NCBI RefSeq assembly: GCF_035222275.1
Contig: NC_085882.1
Span: forward strand, 3,842,706 to 3,906,705
Direction of reading: 5' to 3'
DNA from: Podospora bellae-mahoneyi
Taxonomy: Eukaryota; Ascomycota; Sordariomycetes; Sordariales; Podosporaceae
DNA length: 64,000 nucleotides
In this document: one piece after another, positions 20,888 to 31,144 of the stretch
How positions within the stretch are numbered: position 1 is the first letter of the stretch
Layout: each line of letters begins with the position of its first letter
The notes under the pieces: generated by a model
The model's input: only the letters and a program-made list of their open reading frames with translations
Database searches by the model: none
What the model was told of the DNA's origin: nothing
Translations under genes and position numbers: made by a program

Positions 20888-23800
20888 ATGGCGGCGTCAA
20901 GATATAACACTCTGCCGGCCGGCCAGGCTGATGACGACACGCCTGATCAACACGGCCAGCGCCCGCCGTTTTCCCCAGATTCCTTCGCCTCGCGACTCTC
21001 GCCAACGTCGCAGTCCACCTCGACCAGCCTGGCCTCGCCCACCCAGTCGCCCAATCCCATGGCCCATGCGAGCTTGGCCGAAAAGACGTTTACTCCCCTC
21101 TCCATGAACGAAAGCGATTACCTGTCGGACCACTCGGCCACCGACCGCCTGCTGAGAAAAAAGTCGTCCTTCTCCCTCGAACACGAATCGATGCTGAGCA
21201 CCTCCAACACTTCCAGAGGCGAAACGTTTCTGCAGGTGGGCGGTGCCATTGGCAGAAGCAACAGTGTCAGCAGCACGTCCAGTGCCACGGCAGCTGGCCG
21301 GGGCGTGACGGTTGTCAGCTCCATGGTCCAATCTTTTGAAGCCCTGCACGCGGCAGTGGTTCAGAAAGAACGAGAACTGGCGGCCAAAAAGAGCAGTGCC
21401 AGTCTTCGCCCGTCTCTCGGTCCGGTGTCAAGGACAACATCGCCAGCTCCAAATGCAGACCTGACAGACGCAAGCCAGCACCAGCACCAGCACCAGCAAC
21501 ATCTAGGGTCCAGTCTTGGCGGGGCTGTTGGCGCCGCCGATACGACCATCGTGCCGCAGACAACCGTTGCATGCTCAAATCCCGACCCCCCAGCGCAAAA
21601 TGCGAAGGCCGCCCCTGAGTCCCCGATCCGCTCCCCATTTTCAGTGACGGCCCAGACGCCCCTGATCCGACCGACTCCCACGACAATTCCTTCTCCCACC
21701 ACCTCGATCGAATCGCCATTGCCCCGAACCTCTTCCACCGCGAGCATCAGCCTGACACACCCCACCCCAGACCTCAACAAGCGATCGCAGTCGGGCGCCT
21801 ACCTCGGCAACATTGCCGCCCTCGAAGCCACGGCCGAGCGCCTGTCCATGACCAGTTCCATCGAAGTCGCCATTCGCGAAGAGCACAACGAGCTCAAGCG
21901 GTCCGAGAGTCGGAAGTCGTCGATTCTTCAACGTGCGAGGGGTACCTCAGCCGGTTCCGAGTCTGGTTCGGCATTGCATCTCGGAAGCAGAAAGAACTCG
22001 GTGGTGGAAACGAACAACGCAGCCCGTTTTGGCGGTTATGTCATGAGTCCCCAACATTCCTTGTCTGGCGCGTCGGCCCGTCTCCGCTCTGGCAGCAAGG
22101 CCAGCTCCAGTGGCTTGCCAGCTCCGGAGTCCGTTGCGCTTTCGTCTAGCCTGGAGAACGGCGACGACGTTCCATTCATGTCTCGGAGTGGACCAGGAAA
22201 AGCGTCAACGAGAAGTGCAGCCAGCAAGCTGTCCCTTGCCGAGATTGCCGAACTGGAACACCCAACAGCCCTGACGCGGGATGCCATGGACCGAGCCGAC
22301 CTGGGAGTGCCGGACAACGACGAGGAGGAGGAGAGGCGCATACTAGCGAGTGCCCACCAATATATCGAGCCAGAGTTTGCCGATGAGGGGGAAGGAGCGC
22401 GCACACCCCAGAATGAGAACCAAACCTTTCTGGATGATCCTGCCCCGCGGCTGCAGCTCCACCAGCCTGACCAGTACTCGCAGTATTGGGACCAGAATAA
22501 TGACCAGGCGAGAAGACCAACGACGGCCGCTTCCGTTACCACGTTTGATCAAGCTCAGACAGCGTTTGGTGACTTTGACGGCGTCCACTGTGACCCCGAA
22601 GCCGACCAGTTTGTGCCTCACCAGGAGCCTGAGCTGCCTCCGCCTCGGTCACAACAGCAACCGCAGCACCATGGCATCAACAATTCGTTGGGGCCCCGCC
22701 CGACATCGTATTTTGACCCATCTACCGGGCAGCAGATGCTCTACTACCCAGCTCCGGTCCCCGCCATGCTCAATCTGCCACCAAAGCTGTCCAAAAAGCC
22801 CAAGGCGGGACCCAGAACCGCGAGGCGGTCCCAGGTCATGAGTGCGATGCCGATGGTGACAACGCGGGAATCACGGGTGTGGCTTCCTGATCCGACTCAT
22901 ACTGTGGGCGGAGGTAGCCAGCACAACGCGCCCCTCATGCCGGAGCTCCTCGGCGGAGATTACGCTCCCCAGACATCAAATGCCGACGAGCTGGCGCCAC
23001 CACAAGCGCCCGCCCTTGCTTCGGGCCACTCCAGGCACGCGTCCGAGGCGAGCACCATCCATCCAGCTGCCCCCGTTGTGGAAGAGCAACGAGAATTCCG
23101 TCGTCCTCAACGCTTGACCGACAACCGCAAATCCCGGGCGACTGTATTGGACGGCTTGCCACCGCAGCTCCGTGCAAGCGCCTTTTTCGAGCTGCCCTCT
23201 ACCCATCTCCCCAAGATTGAGGTCAAGGACGGATCTGCCATGGCGACGCTCGACAGCATCCTCGACGCCTCGGCCGCTGCGCCCGTCAGCGCTTTTACCG
23301 ACCACGCCTTTGCCGGGGCCTTGGGTGATGAGGTGTATGGGACTGAGAAGAAGCGCAAATCAAAGAAGCCGTCCAAGAAGTCCGACGCAGAGCCTGTGGA
23401 GGAGGAGGTGGTGGCCAAGCCAAAACGAAAGACGCTTGTCAAGAGGAACTCGAGCTCGGCTCTGCTTGACTACGAGAACGAACCGAAGAAGAGATCTAGT
23501 CGGTTTTCCCTTTTCCCGAGCAGAGGCGATGACGACGACAGCGATGACGATGACGAGCGGATCAGACGAAATGGTGATCGTTCACCCGGCGATGGCCCTC
23601 TGCAGTCCCCCAACCCCCTCGCCCCGGGTGCCGACGAAGAGTCCAGTGAACAATCTAGCGACGAGTCTAGTGAGAACGAAAGGTCTGTCTACAGAGGCCC
23701 GCCCACAACGCTGCTCGCAGAGTTGCAGATCCGGAAGCGCCAAAATCAGCAGCGAGTCAAGGACGGCACCCAGCTTCCCCGCGGCCAGCACGGCACCACT

Positions 23801-25099
23801 CTTCTTGAGCTGGACGCTGTTGCTCAGGTGGAACAGAAGACCAGGAAGGGCAAGCGTGTCAATCTTGCCTGGGAGGACCCAAGCGCCAACCCGTATCAAG
23901 GCTCCGACATGGACGACGAGGACGTGCCGCTGGGCATGCTGGCGCTTGCCAAGGCCACTGGTGACGGAACCAAAAGGTCAACCATGGACATTGGCGCTCT
24001 CATGAGCGAGGTGAATCGCCCCCTTGGCTTGATGGAGCGCCGGGAAATCGAAGACAACGAGCCCCTCAGTCGCCGCCGCGAGAGGTTACAGGGCAGAGAC
24101 AGCGGCCATGTTCCGTTGTCTCTGGACCTTATTCAGAAGCGAATGAGCCACATGCCGCTCACACAAACAAACGGCGCTCCCATTGGGTTGATGGGTATGC
24201 GATCCCAGTCGAGGCTCAATCTTCAGCTTCCCCAAGAAGAACGACCAGTCTCCATGATGGGCGCCAACGCAGACGAGAGTGATCCCGAGGTGGAGGGGGA
24301 GACACTGGCTGCCCGCAAAGCACGACTGGCAGCCGAAAACCCCTTGCCGCGCACCCGTCCTGTCAGCGGCATGTTCTCGGCCGAGCTTCTCAGCCAGTTT
24401 GGCGGCGCCAACGAGGAGGCTGCCGACGCCAAGAGCAAAGGAGTGAGCAATGAGGCTGCCGGGGTGGTGGATGTGCCCGAGGAAGAAGAGACGTTGGGCC
24501 AGCGAAGACGCAGACTACAAGCCGAGAGGGAGGCACGGGAGCGCGAGATGGCTGCTGGAGGCGGCATGTATCCACCTCGTGCTGCTACGCCCGTTGGACT
24601 TTTCCCAAGCGTGACCGGCCTGCAAGCCAACCCTCAAGCCCGCCCGCTCTCCATGGCCAACATGCTTGGTGCTCATCCCATCGATACCCCCATGGGTCAC
24701 ATGAACCCCCTCGAGCAAGCGCGCCTGAACCGGGAGGCCGAAGCAATGAGGGTGCAGCAGGAGCAAGAACTCCGAATGGCAGCGCTCCGAGCTCAGATGC
24801 CCACAAGTCTGGTAGCCGTCTCGTCCGGGGGCAGGAGTGGCGGATACATGAATGGCATGTTCAACAACGGAATGGGGGGGCATGCTGTGGGCCAGGCCGG
24901 CGCTGCTGGGATGAGCCTAGGCTACGGCAACGGCAGCAACCTGAGCTTGCTGACGCCGCAACAACCAATGATGCATGGTGGTGGCATTCCGATGAATGGT
25001 GTTTATGGTGGTGGATACGGGATGCAAGTACCTGGCCAAGTGGGCCAAGTGGGACAGGTTGATATGGTGGAGCGCTGGCGGCAGGGCGTGTTGCCGTGA
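20888..25099 (+). CDS. Very large disordered fungal protein, function unknown
   Basis: A single exon of 1403 residues from an ATG in good context (CCACCATGG at 20888). An upstream in-frame extension starting 20789 looks like 5' UTR. Composition is Ser/Pro/Thr-rich up to about residue 650, with a His/Gln run (CAGCAC repeat). A basic stretch near 820 (KKRKSKKPSKK) could be a nuclear signal. An acidic cluster follows (DDDDSDDDDE). The C-terminal 400 residues are more ordered and repeat a charged motif three times: EPLSRRRERLQ, ETLAARKARLA and ETLGQRRRRLQ. They also repeat RP(V/L)S-M units. The last 100 residues are Gly/Met/Asn-rich. No catalytic domain was recognised. Confidence 0.82.
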   Translation: MAASRYNTLPAGQADDDTPDQHGQRPPFSPDSFASRLSPTSQSTSTSLASPTQSPNPMAHASLAEKTFTPLSMNESDYLSDHSATDRLLRKKSSFSLEHESMLSTSNTSRGETFLQVGGAIGRSNSVSSTSSATAAGRGVTVVSSMVQSFEALHAAVVQKERELAAKKSSASLRPSLGPVSRTTSPAPNADLTDASQHQHQHQQHLGSSLGGAVGAADTTIVPQTTVACSNPDPPAQNAKAAPESPIRSPFSVTAQTPLIRPTPTTIPSPTTSIESPLPRTSSTASISLTHPTPDLNKRSQSGAYLGNIAALEATAERLSMTSSIEVAIREEHNELKRSESRKSSILQRARGTSAGSESGSALHLGSRKNSVVETNNAARFGGYVMSPQHSLSGASARLRSGSKASSSGLPAPESVALSSSLENGDDVPFMSRSGPGKASTRSAASKLSLAEIAELEHPTALTRDAMDRADLGVPDNDEEEERRILASAHQYIEPEFADEGEGARTPQNENQTFLDDPAPRLQLHQPDQYSQYWDQNNDQARRPTTAASVTTFDQAQTAFGDFDGVHCDPEADQFVPHQEPELPPPRSQQQPQHHGINNSLGPRPTSYFDPSTGQQMLYYPAPVPAMLNLPPKLSKKPKAGPRTARRSQVMSAMPMVTTRESRVWLPDPTHTVGGGSQHNAPLMPELLGGDYAPQTSNADELAPPQAPALASGHSRHASEASTIHPAAPVVEEQREFRRPQRLTDNRKSRATVLDGLPPQLRASAFFELPSTHLPKIEVKDGSAMATLDSILDASAAAPVSAFTDHAFAGALGDEVYGTEKKRKSKKPSKKSDAEPVEEEVVAKPKRKTLVKRNSSSALLDYENEPKKRSSRFSLFPSRGDDDDSDDDDERIRRNGDRSPGDGPLQSPNPLAPGADEESSEQSSDESSENERSVYRGPPTTLLAELQIRKRQNQQRVKDGTQLPRGQHGTTLLELDAVAQVEQKTRKGKRVNLAWEDPSANPYQGSDMDDEDVPLGMLALAKATGDGTKRSTMDIGALMSEVNRPLGLMERREIEDNEPLSRRRERLQGRDSGHVPLSLDLIQKRMSHMPLTQTNGAPIGLMGMRSQSRLNLQLPQEERPVSMMGANADESDPEVEGETLAARKARLAAENPLPRTRPVSGMFSAELLSQFGGANEEAADAKSKGVSNEAAGVVDVPEEEETLGQRRRRLQAEREAREREMAAGGGMYPPRAATPVGLFPSVTGLQANPQARPLSMANMLGAHPIDTPMGHMNPLEQARLNREAEAMRVQQEQELRMAALRAQMPTSLVAVSSGGRSGGYMNGMFNNGMGGHAVGQAGAAGMSLGYGNGSNLSLLTPQQPMMHGGGIPMNGVYGGGYGMQVPGQVGQVGQVDMVERWRQGVLP
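21473..21499 (+). repeat. CAGCAC repeat encoding a Gln/His run
   Basis: Repeated CAGCAC units encode alternating Gln-His inside the large disordered protein. In frame, so length changes would be tolerated. Confidence 0.65.
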
Positions 25100-25523
25100 A
25101 CAGGTCTTAGGTCTTTGGATAGAATTTTGGATCATGGAAAATTTTGTTGGTACAAGCAAAAAGCTGGTATTGCTACTTGATTAGAGCATAGCATAGCATT
25201 TGGGAGGGGCTGGGCTTCTGTTTTGGGTATAAGTATACACTGTTGTATTGTTGTACGAGGCTGGCGGGTTTATCATTCGAGCTACCTTGAGCAATCAAAG
25301 CGAGATTTTGTTTTCATCATTCTTCACAGACCCAAACAATCACGCCGCTTAAAAGATCAGCCTGACCTGTATGCCTTTTATCGCTCTCCTGGGTTTTCTA
25401 CGGAGAAGATGAGAGGCAGCTCCGAAAAAGACAATCCCAAGATAAAGATCAGTTGTTTGCACAAGACATGTAGATGCAAAGTTGAAAGCTCTCATCCCAA
25501 GCGCCAAAGACAAAGGAGGTCAC
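25100..25523. other. Convergent intergenic region, no gene seen
   Basis: 424 bp between the 3' ends of the large disordered protein gene and the zinc-finger gene. T-rich plus strand after 25130, as expected for 3' UTR. No ORF of interest. Confidence 0.45.
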
Positions 25524-27690
25524 TCACTGCTCCCCATCTCCACCAGCATGTCCCCAGTTCAGCCACGTCTCAGCTGCGGTCTGGAGATGCCCCTGGTGCG
25601 GAAACGACACGGCATGCGGGTGATTGGCCGCGGCCGGGACTTGATGAAGCCAGTATCCCTGTGGCGTAAACATGTTGTTGCCCGCGTGAAAGAAATAGGG
25701 GCTTGCCGTCATGGCTGTGGCTGACCCGTCGTCTGCCATTCCCGTGAATGCCGCCGGGGACACGGCAGGCATGAATTGGGAGTGAGCCATCCCATACGCA
25801 GCCCCCGGCGGAAGATAGGTCGCCGCGGGGCTTTGTTGCTGCTGCTGAGGAGTTCCGCTGGTGACTGAAGTTGGCGCGGTGGAAGGTAATGGCGGCTGGA
25901 GAAGTGACGCGCTGAGACTGCCCGTGCCGGTTGACCGGTAGGTTGATGAGGGCTGGCGGTTGTGGCCGTGACTGAGGCTCTGGCTTTGACTGGACGATGT
26001 CTCTGGGGACAGGTTCTCGCGTATCGAGACGTACATCCGAAAGGTATTTTGGACGACGGTCTTGAGGCGGTCCCGGAGGAGATCCAGGTTGCGATTGTTG
26101 GACGAATTGGGGTCGGCAGGGTCAGAGCCGGGTAGGGGGATGTCACCTTGTTGGATCTTGTGGTCGAGGATGTTGAAAAAGAGATCGACAAAGTAATCCT
26201 CGCCGTCCTTTGGGGTTCCCGAGGTGAACGAAGAGGGTATCTCGTGCCATGGGCTTTCTGGCCGGGCAACCTCTGGGAACAAAACGTCCCAAATCTCAAA
26301 CCACTTCTCCACCCGGTGCACCTCTTGGTTCTTCTTGCGGTTCTGCTTGTCCAGCATGGCCCACTGAACTTCGTCAACTCCTTCTTTGAGAGAGGCATCC
26401 CGAAGAGGACAGGGGACCTCGCTCTTGCGGTGCTCGGCTAGCTTGTTGAGGGATTCTGCACGGTCTCCACCCTTTCCTGGGTTGAACGTTTCTTTGCATC
26501 TTTCGCATTGGACGGGAGAATGTGTTCGCTTGAGATGTTCCCTGTCACAACAAGTCAGCAGATTTCCCAAGAGACCCACCCCGGCGACTTACTTTAGTCG
26601 CTGGATAGATTTGAACCCTGGCCCTGTACAAGGTCTGTATCGATGCTTCTTGCCAGACCCGGAATCGCCGTGGACATTGTATTTGATTGGATCCCGTTTG
26701 TGAAACGGACAAGCCAGCAGCGGCTCGCGAGTGTTTCCGCTGAGAGGGGTGGAAGGAGGTCCCATTTTGCCGCCTCCAGGGTCCTTTTGGTCTTCTTCGT
26801 CTTGATCCTTGTCTCGGCCGTCCCTCGCCCCTTCGTCCGAGTCTGTACGCCTCCTTTTGCGAGACGGACCCGAACCGGAACCCTGGGACGGCGAAGTATT
26901 GGCCGGGGAGGACCCGTGTTTGGCTCCATCCCCAGCTCCGGCATGAGATGCTGCACATCGCCAGTTTTCCACTTTACTCTTGAGAGCCAAGTTGAAGTCG
27001 CGATGAAGCAGCGGAATCAAAAAGGCTGCCAGAGAATAGTCCTTGTCCACAGCCGAGATCACAAGAGACTCTAGATTCCCGTTTTCACCACTCCATTCGT
27101 CATCGTCATAATCCTGGTCGGAATTATCCTCCTGTTCATCGTCCTCTTCATCGAGCCGGGCTGTCTCACACCCGCTCTCATCGGCATCGAAATCCGACTC
27201 GACATCTTCGTCGATCTCGTCTGCCTCGTCGCCTTCTCTGTCAGCAGCCGAGAATGATTTTCGTAAAGAGCTGGGAAGACTCGGTGAGTGACTTCGACCA
27301 AGGGATCGGTTTAACCGGTCTGCTGGTGTTTCTGGACGTTGGGGTGGAATCTTGGGCAATCTTGCTTGTGTAAGTCACGTCACTTTGCCGCACGGTTTAC
27401 ACTGAATCGGACACCTACTCGTTGGCCCCAGGCTTGACCTCCTCTTCCTCATGAAACCCGTATTCCGTCCCTGGTCCGGCCGAGGTCGCCCAGCTGCTTG
27501 TTGTGGAGGCGGCGTACTCGCAAAAGTTGGTCGAGCTGCCTTCTGACGGAGTGACGCTGCTTGGACTGGGGGATCTTGATGACTGCTCCTGTGAGCTTAA
27601 TTTGTTCACCCAGTTTGCGCGCAGTTTGAACTCATCATCGAAGCTCATTACGGACAGCAGAGGGTGAACGTATGATTCGGCTCCGTCCAT
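25524..27690 (-). CDS. Fungal zinc-finger (C2H2-like) protein with WxxIWDVLFP domain
   Basis: Exons 27690-27419, 27360-26593 and 26541-25524 give 685 residues; both introns (58 and 51 bp) keep frame, with acceptors GCAAG and GACAG. Order: Ser-rich N-terminus; long acidic stretch (DEDVESDFDADE, about 120-170); Ser/Arg-rich linker with a nuclear-type basic cluster (SRKRRRTDSD); a finger pair reading LACPFHKRDP ... PGFKSIQRLKEHLKRTH and VQCERCKETF, split by intron 2 exactly before EHLKRTH; then the helical domain WFEIWDVLFPEVARPESP; then a Gln/Ser/Pro-rich tail. This architecture is widespread in moulds and generally uncharacterised; DNA or RNA binding is inference. A degraded or divergent copy of the same domain lies at 5383-6528. 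Confidence 0.82.
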
Positions 27691-28510
27691 TTTGCCACTT
27701 TGCTCGACAGAGGCTCGTGACAGCGAAGATCGAGAACTAGGTTTGGGAAGAAAACAACCTGGAACTGGGAATAAATGTTTTTGGTCTTTGGCCCGCCAAA
27801 CCCCTCAACATTTCCAAATACCCTACCAAACCAGCCCGATTAGGGCTTCTTACCCCCTTAGCCTCCGTCACCGTCATCCTGTGGTTTTGTGTCGATGGAG
27901 ACGATAGCAGGGGAAAAGATGACCCAATTGCGAGCTGGCGCAATTGCGTAGAAAACCATGTCACTCATTGGATCGAAAAGTCGCCAGGCTCACAGAGATT
28001 GGCTGACTTTGCATGCCACTAACTGCAGGGCAAACGGATACCTACCCGAATGACACGCTGGACTGGCTGTACTTGTGCTTGGTCCGCTACTTTTGTTGTT
28101 TCTGTGTAAGGTTTTGCGCATGCGCGCAAATGCGTTTTCTTACCATCAGACGTGGATGTTTAGAATCGCAGAGTACGGGTATGTACTTGGCATACAGATG
28201 CATATGCGCACGTTTCTCCCGGGATGCATGCAGGGTAAGAAGTTGCCACGCTCATGCGTGCTAATAGATACTTGACACTTTATCCCGGAGGGCCTCATAC
28301 CTCAGGATCCAGAGATGTAAGCCCGGTCTCAATATGGCTCATTAACACAGTCCAACTTACACCCACGATTAGCCTGAGTCAGGCCTATGTGCACCTGATC
28401 TATTTACCCGACAACGATGTCGGATAACAAAATGGGATCCTCAGCTTCAGGTAGAGCGAGAAACTTATCATGATGGCGCATACCAGACCAACGCAGGCAG
28501 CTTGTTCAAG
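27691..28510. other. Divergent intergenic region, 820 bp
   Basis: Lies between the zinc-finger gene and the triplicated secreted protein gene, which diverge. No gene supported. Contains several GCATGCGCA-like stretches around 28110-28210. Confidence 0.4.
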
Positions 28511-30279
28511 ATGCTGCTTCAAGCACTGATTCTTGGCATCGCTGCCCTCGAGCACATCCACGGCCTTCCAACTTCAGCCAGCCAACCTGTGGGAGCCCGT
28601 CAGTACTATCCGGATCCCGACGACCCATCTCTTCCCCCGTCTCCTGAAGATTGCCTCAGGCTATCCTTCAGCGAGCCAGCGTGGTCCATCTACGATCCCG
28701 CACTGCTGTCAGTGAATGTCTCAGATGGAGGCACTCAAGGCGATATTCGCTTCTACACCAGAAACGTCGCTACTGGCCAACATGCAGATTGCAGAGTGAC
28801 CAATATCGAACTCAACCCAAAGGGCGCCCAGTTGGAAACTTGGTACAACTGCAATGTCACAGACTTGCAATTTCAGTTTCTTCTCGATGACTTTCAGGTG
28901 AGACTGAGGGGTGGATGGAAGTGCGCTGACTCTGAGTGAGTGCTGTACTCATAACCCCCAAGAGCATCCAAACTGATACTTATCGTGTGACAAAGCCTGA
29001 GTTTCCACGGACATGGTGTCTGGGAAGAACCTGTCGTTCAAGGTTGTCTGGAAGAGTGGAATACACCTCGTGGCCAAGAGACGCTTTGCATCATGGGAGG
29101 ATCATATGTCGCTGCCACGCTGACTAGTCCGATGGATCTACAACCTCAATGGCCCCTGCTTCCCTACACACCTTTTGAGAGGGCGTGGAGATGCGTCGAT
29201 CGCTCATGGGATCCCGAGTTTACTGTCCACAGCTTGGAATACCAGCATCACGAGGGTTCATACGAGTTTACTCTGGATCTTGAGAATCATTCCAGCGGCG
29301 AAAGGACAGTCTGCAAATCCGAGATACTTGAGGAGAGGGGCCTACCTACCGATGGCTCAACACCGTGGGTAAAGTGTTTGGCTGAGAATGCCACGCTCGA
29401 CGTTCTGCTGGACAGGACGTATGATATCCTGGGGATTCGCCAGGAGTGGAAGTGTAGTGACAATGTCAAGGATATTGAGCCGTAGGTCTTGTCTCTTCTA
29501 GTTTGTGCCATGTGAGGGCCGGCTAACGCATTTGAAACAGAGAAGAATATCGTGCCACGGGATTGATTCAGGCACGCCTTGATTGTGCCAAACCGACAGA
29601 CAAAAAACACAAAGACTATACTTGTACCCTACCTGCCGCATCACCATTGACATTTACTGGATATCCTGCCATCGACAAAACCGTGCTCCCGCCTTTCCCT
29701 CACACTTTCTACAACAGAAGTTGCACAATCAACTCCATCAGCAACACCCACACTCTTACCTTGAACGAGTACAAGATTGAAACGGCTGATGACGGAAAAC
29801 TCGAGGGGACTTTCAGTTTCTATAATCCTGGGCCCGGAGAAACGTGGAGCCTGTCCCAGATTCCTGTGCTCAACGATGCAACTTGGCATGAGTGCACTCC
29901 TGGGAAGGGAACAGAACTGCCTTGGCAATTGGCCAGATGCAGTTATGCACTTTCTTTGCACGAAAAGTCGCCCGAAATCCGCTTTGATCTGGCATGGTAC
30001 TGTGATGATCGCGATCCAAGTAATGCGTAGGTTTTAATCCCTATTTAACCCCTGAGTGGTTGCCCATGGCAACAAGAAGTTTTGAATGAGAGCTGACAGA
30101 GATATAGCATCTTGTTCGAAGCCAGCGCTCAAGCAGACTTAACTGGGAAAACTGCCTGCCAGGGCGGAATTTGCCAGTTCCCCTCAGGGATAACAGAGGT
30201 GGCACTCCAAGTTACTAATTTGACGTGGGAAACCGGGCATGGAGTCATGCAGAAGGGCCCAATCTTACCTTGGGTATAG
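28511..30279 (+). CDS. Secreted protein of three tandem Cys/Trp domains built from symmetric exons
   Basis: Exons 28511-28935, 28996-29481, 29541-30026 and 30108-30279 give 522 residues. All three introns have GT..AG borders and fall in phase 2. A signal peptide (LLQALILGIAALEHIHG) precedes three copies of a domain of about 155 residues. Each copy has an opening Cys/Trp strand, a Gly-rich strand ending in Cys (IRFYTRN...DC, YEFTLDLEN...VC, GTFSFYNPG...HEC), a W/R-x-C step, a block ending W-K/Y-C-x-D, then the intron, then a C...C closing hairpin. Exons 2 and 3 are both exactly 486 nt. N-glycosylation sites are frequent. The one-copy gene at 44713 shares this layout and intron. Function unknown; an extracellular beta-sandwich is inferred. 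Confidence 0.8.
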
Positions 30280-30622
30280 CGCGGATAGTCCGACGATTGC
30301 AAAAGATAGGAGACCTTGACAGAAAAGGAGAAGCGGCTGTGGCCTATTCCATATTTGAGCAACAATAGAATCAAGCTTCGACGTGATTGGGACTCCTTCC
30401 CACTTGGAAAAGCAGCTGGGTCCAGACAGACTGATGGTAGGACCGGGTGAGCCAACTGCCGAAGCTGACAGAGCTCGACAAGATTTTCTCCAAATCCCCA
30501 CATGTTTGATTGACGAACCAAGGGGCGGGCTCCTCGTGGGTATGCAGCCGGGTTATTCTTGAGAGACCACTGAACCAAATCTTTATGCGTATCGGTTGGG
30601 GGGTTGGGGTCACACGGCTAGG

Positions 30623-30632
30623 TAGGTACCTA
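30623..30632. repeat. TAGGTACCTA palindrome
   Basis: A perfect 10-bp palindrome in GGTAGGTACCTATC, of the same family as those at 18084 and 47625. Confidence 0.7.
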
Positions 30633-31066
30633 TCATTGCAAAAATTGGGTGATTTCCATCACTGCGACCTACCTGCCTGAATGATTCATCATGGTAAGAA
30701 AATTTAATAGTTCAATATTGAAGGCAATATCATCCCTGATGCAAGGTTCAAAGATAACCGTAAGAGGTCATATGCATTAAAGTTGGGCTCGTGTGTTCAT
30801 TACGACGAATAGAACACCTCCCCGTGAGACGGGTGAGAGGTCTGTTGGTTCTGATGGTCTAACACTTTTACGCCAACGGGCCATCCACACAAGAAATTTA
30901 CCCGGTCGGAGTGATGTACGATACCTACAATCGCCATGTACGTGTAACATCAAGACCCACAGATGCATGCCTTGAACTTGTGTGTTGGAAGAACTTTACA
31001 TACTTACCTATGATTAATGCCCGCCGGGATGCACCGGTAGTTGCAGGGACCCTTCAATCGGTAAGA

Positions 31067-31073
31067 TATATAA
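31067..31073 (+). promoter_or_regulatory. TATA-like box of MFS transporter gene
   Basis: TATATAA lies 72-78 bp upstream of the ATG at 31145. Position and sequence fit a fungal TATA element; not proven. Confidence 0.4.
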
Positions 31074-31144
31074 TGTGCCGTCACTGTCGCAAATAATCTG
31101 CAATTTGCTCCCCCTCAACCCCCCACTTGTTCCCTATCCTCATA

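Larger units (their letters stand above)
30280..31144. other. Intergenic: promoter side of MFS transporter gene
   Basis: 865 bp between two plus-strand genes. It has a TAGGTACCTA palindrome at 30623-30632 and a TATATAA at 31067, 72-78 bp before the transporter ATG. No gene supported. Confidence 0.5.
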
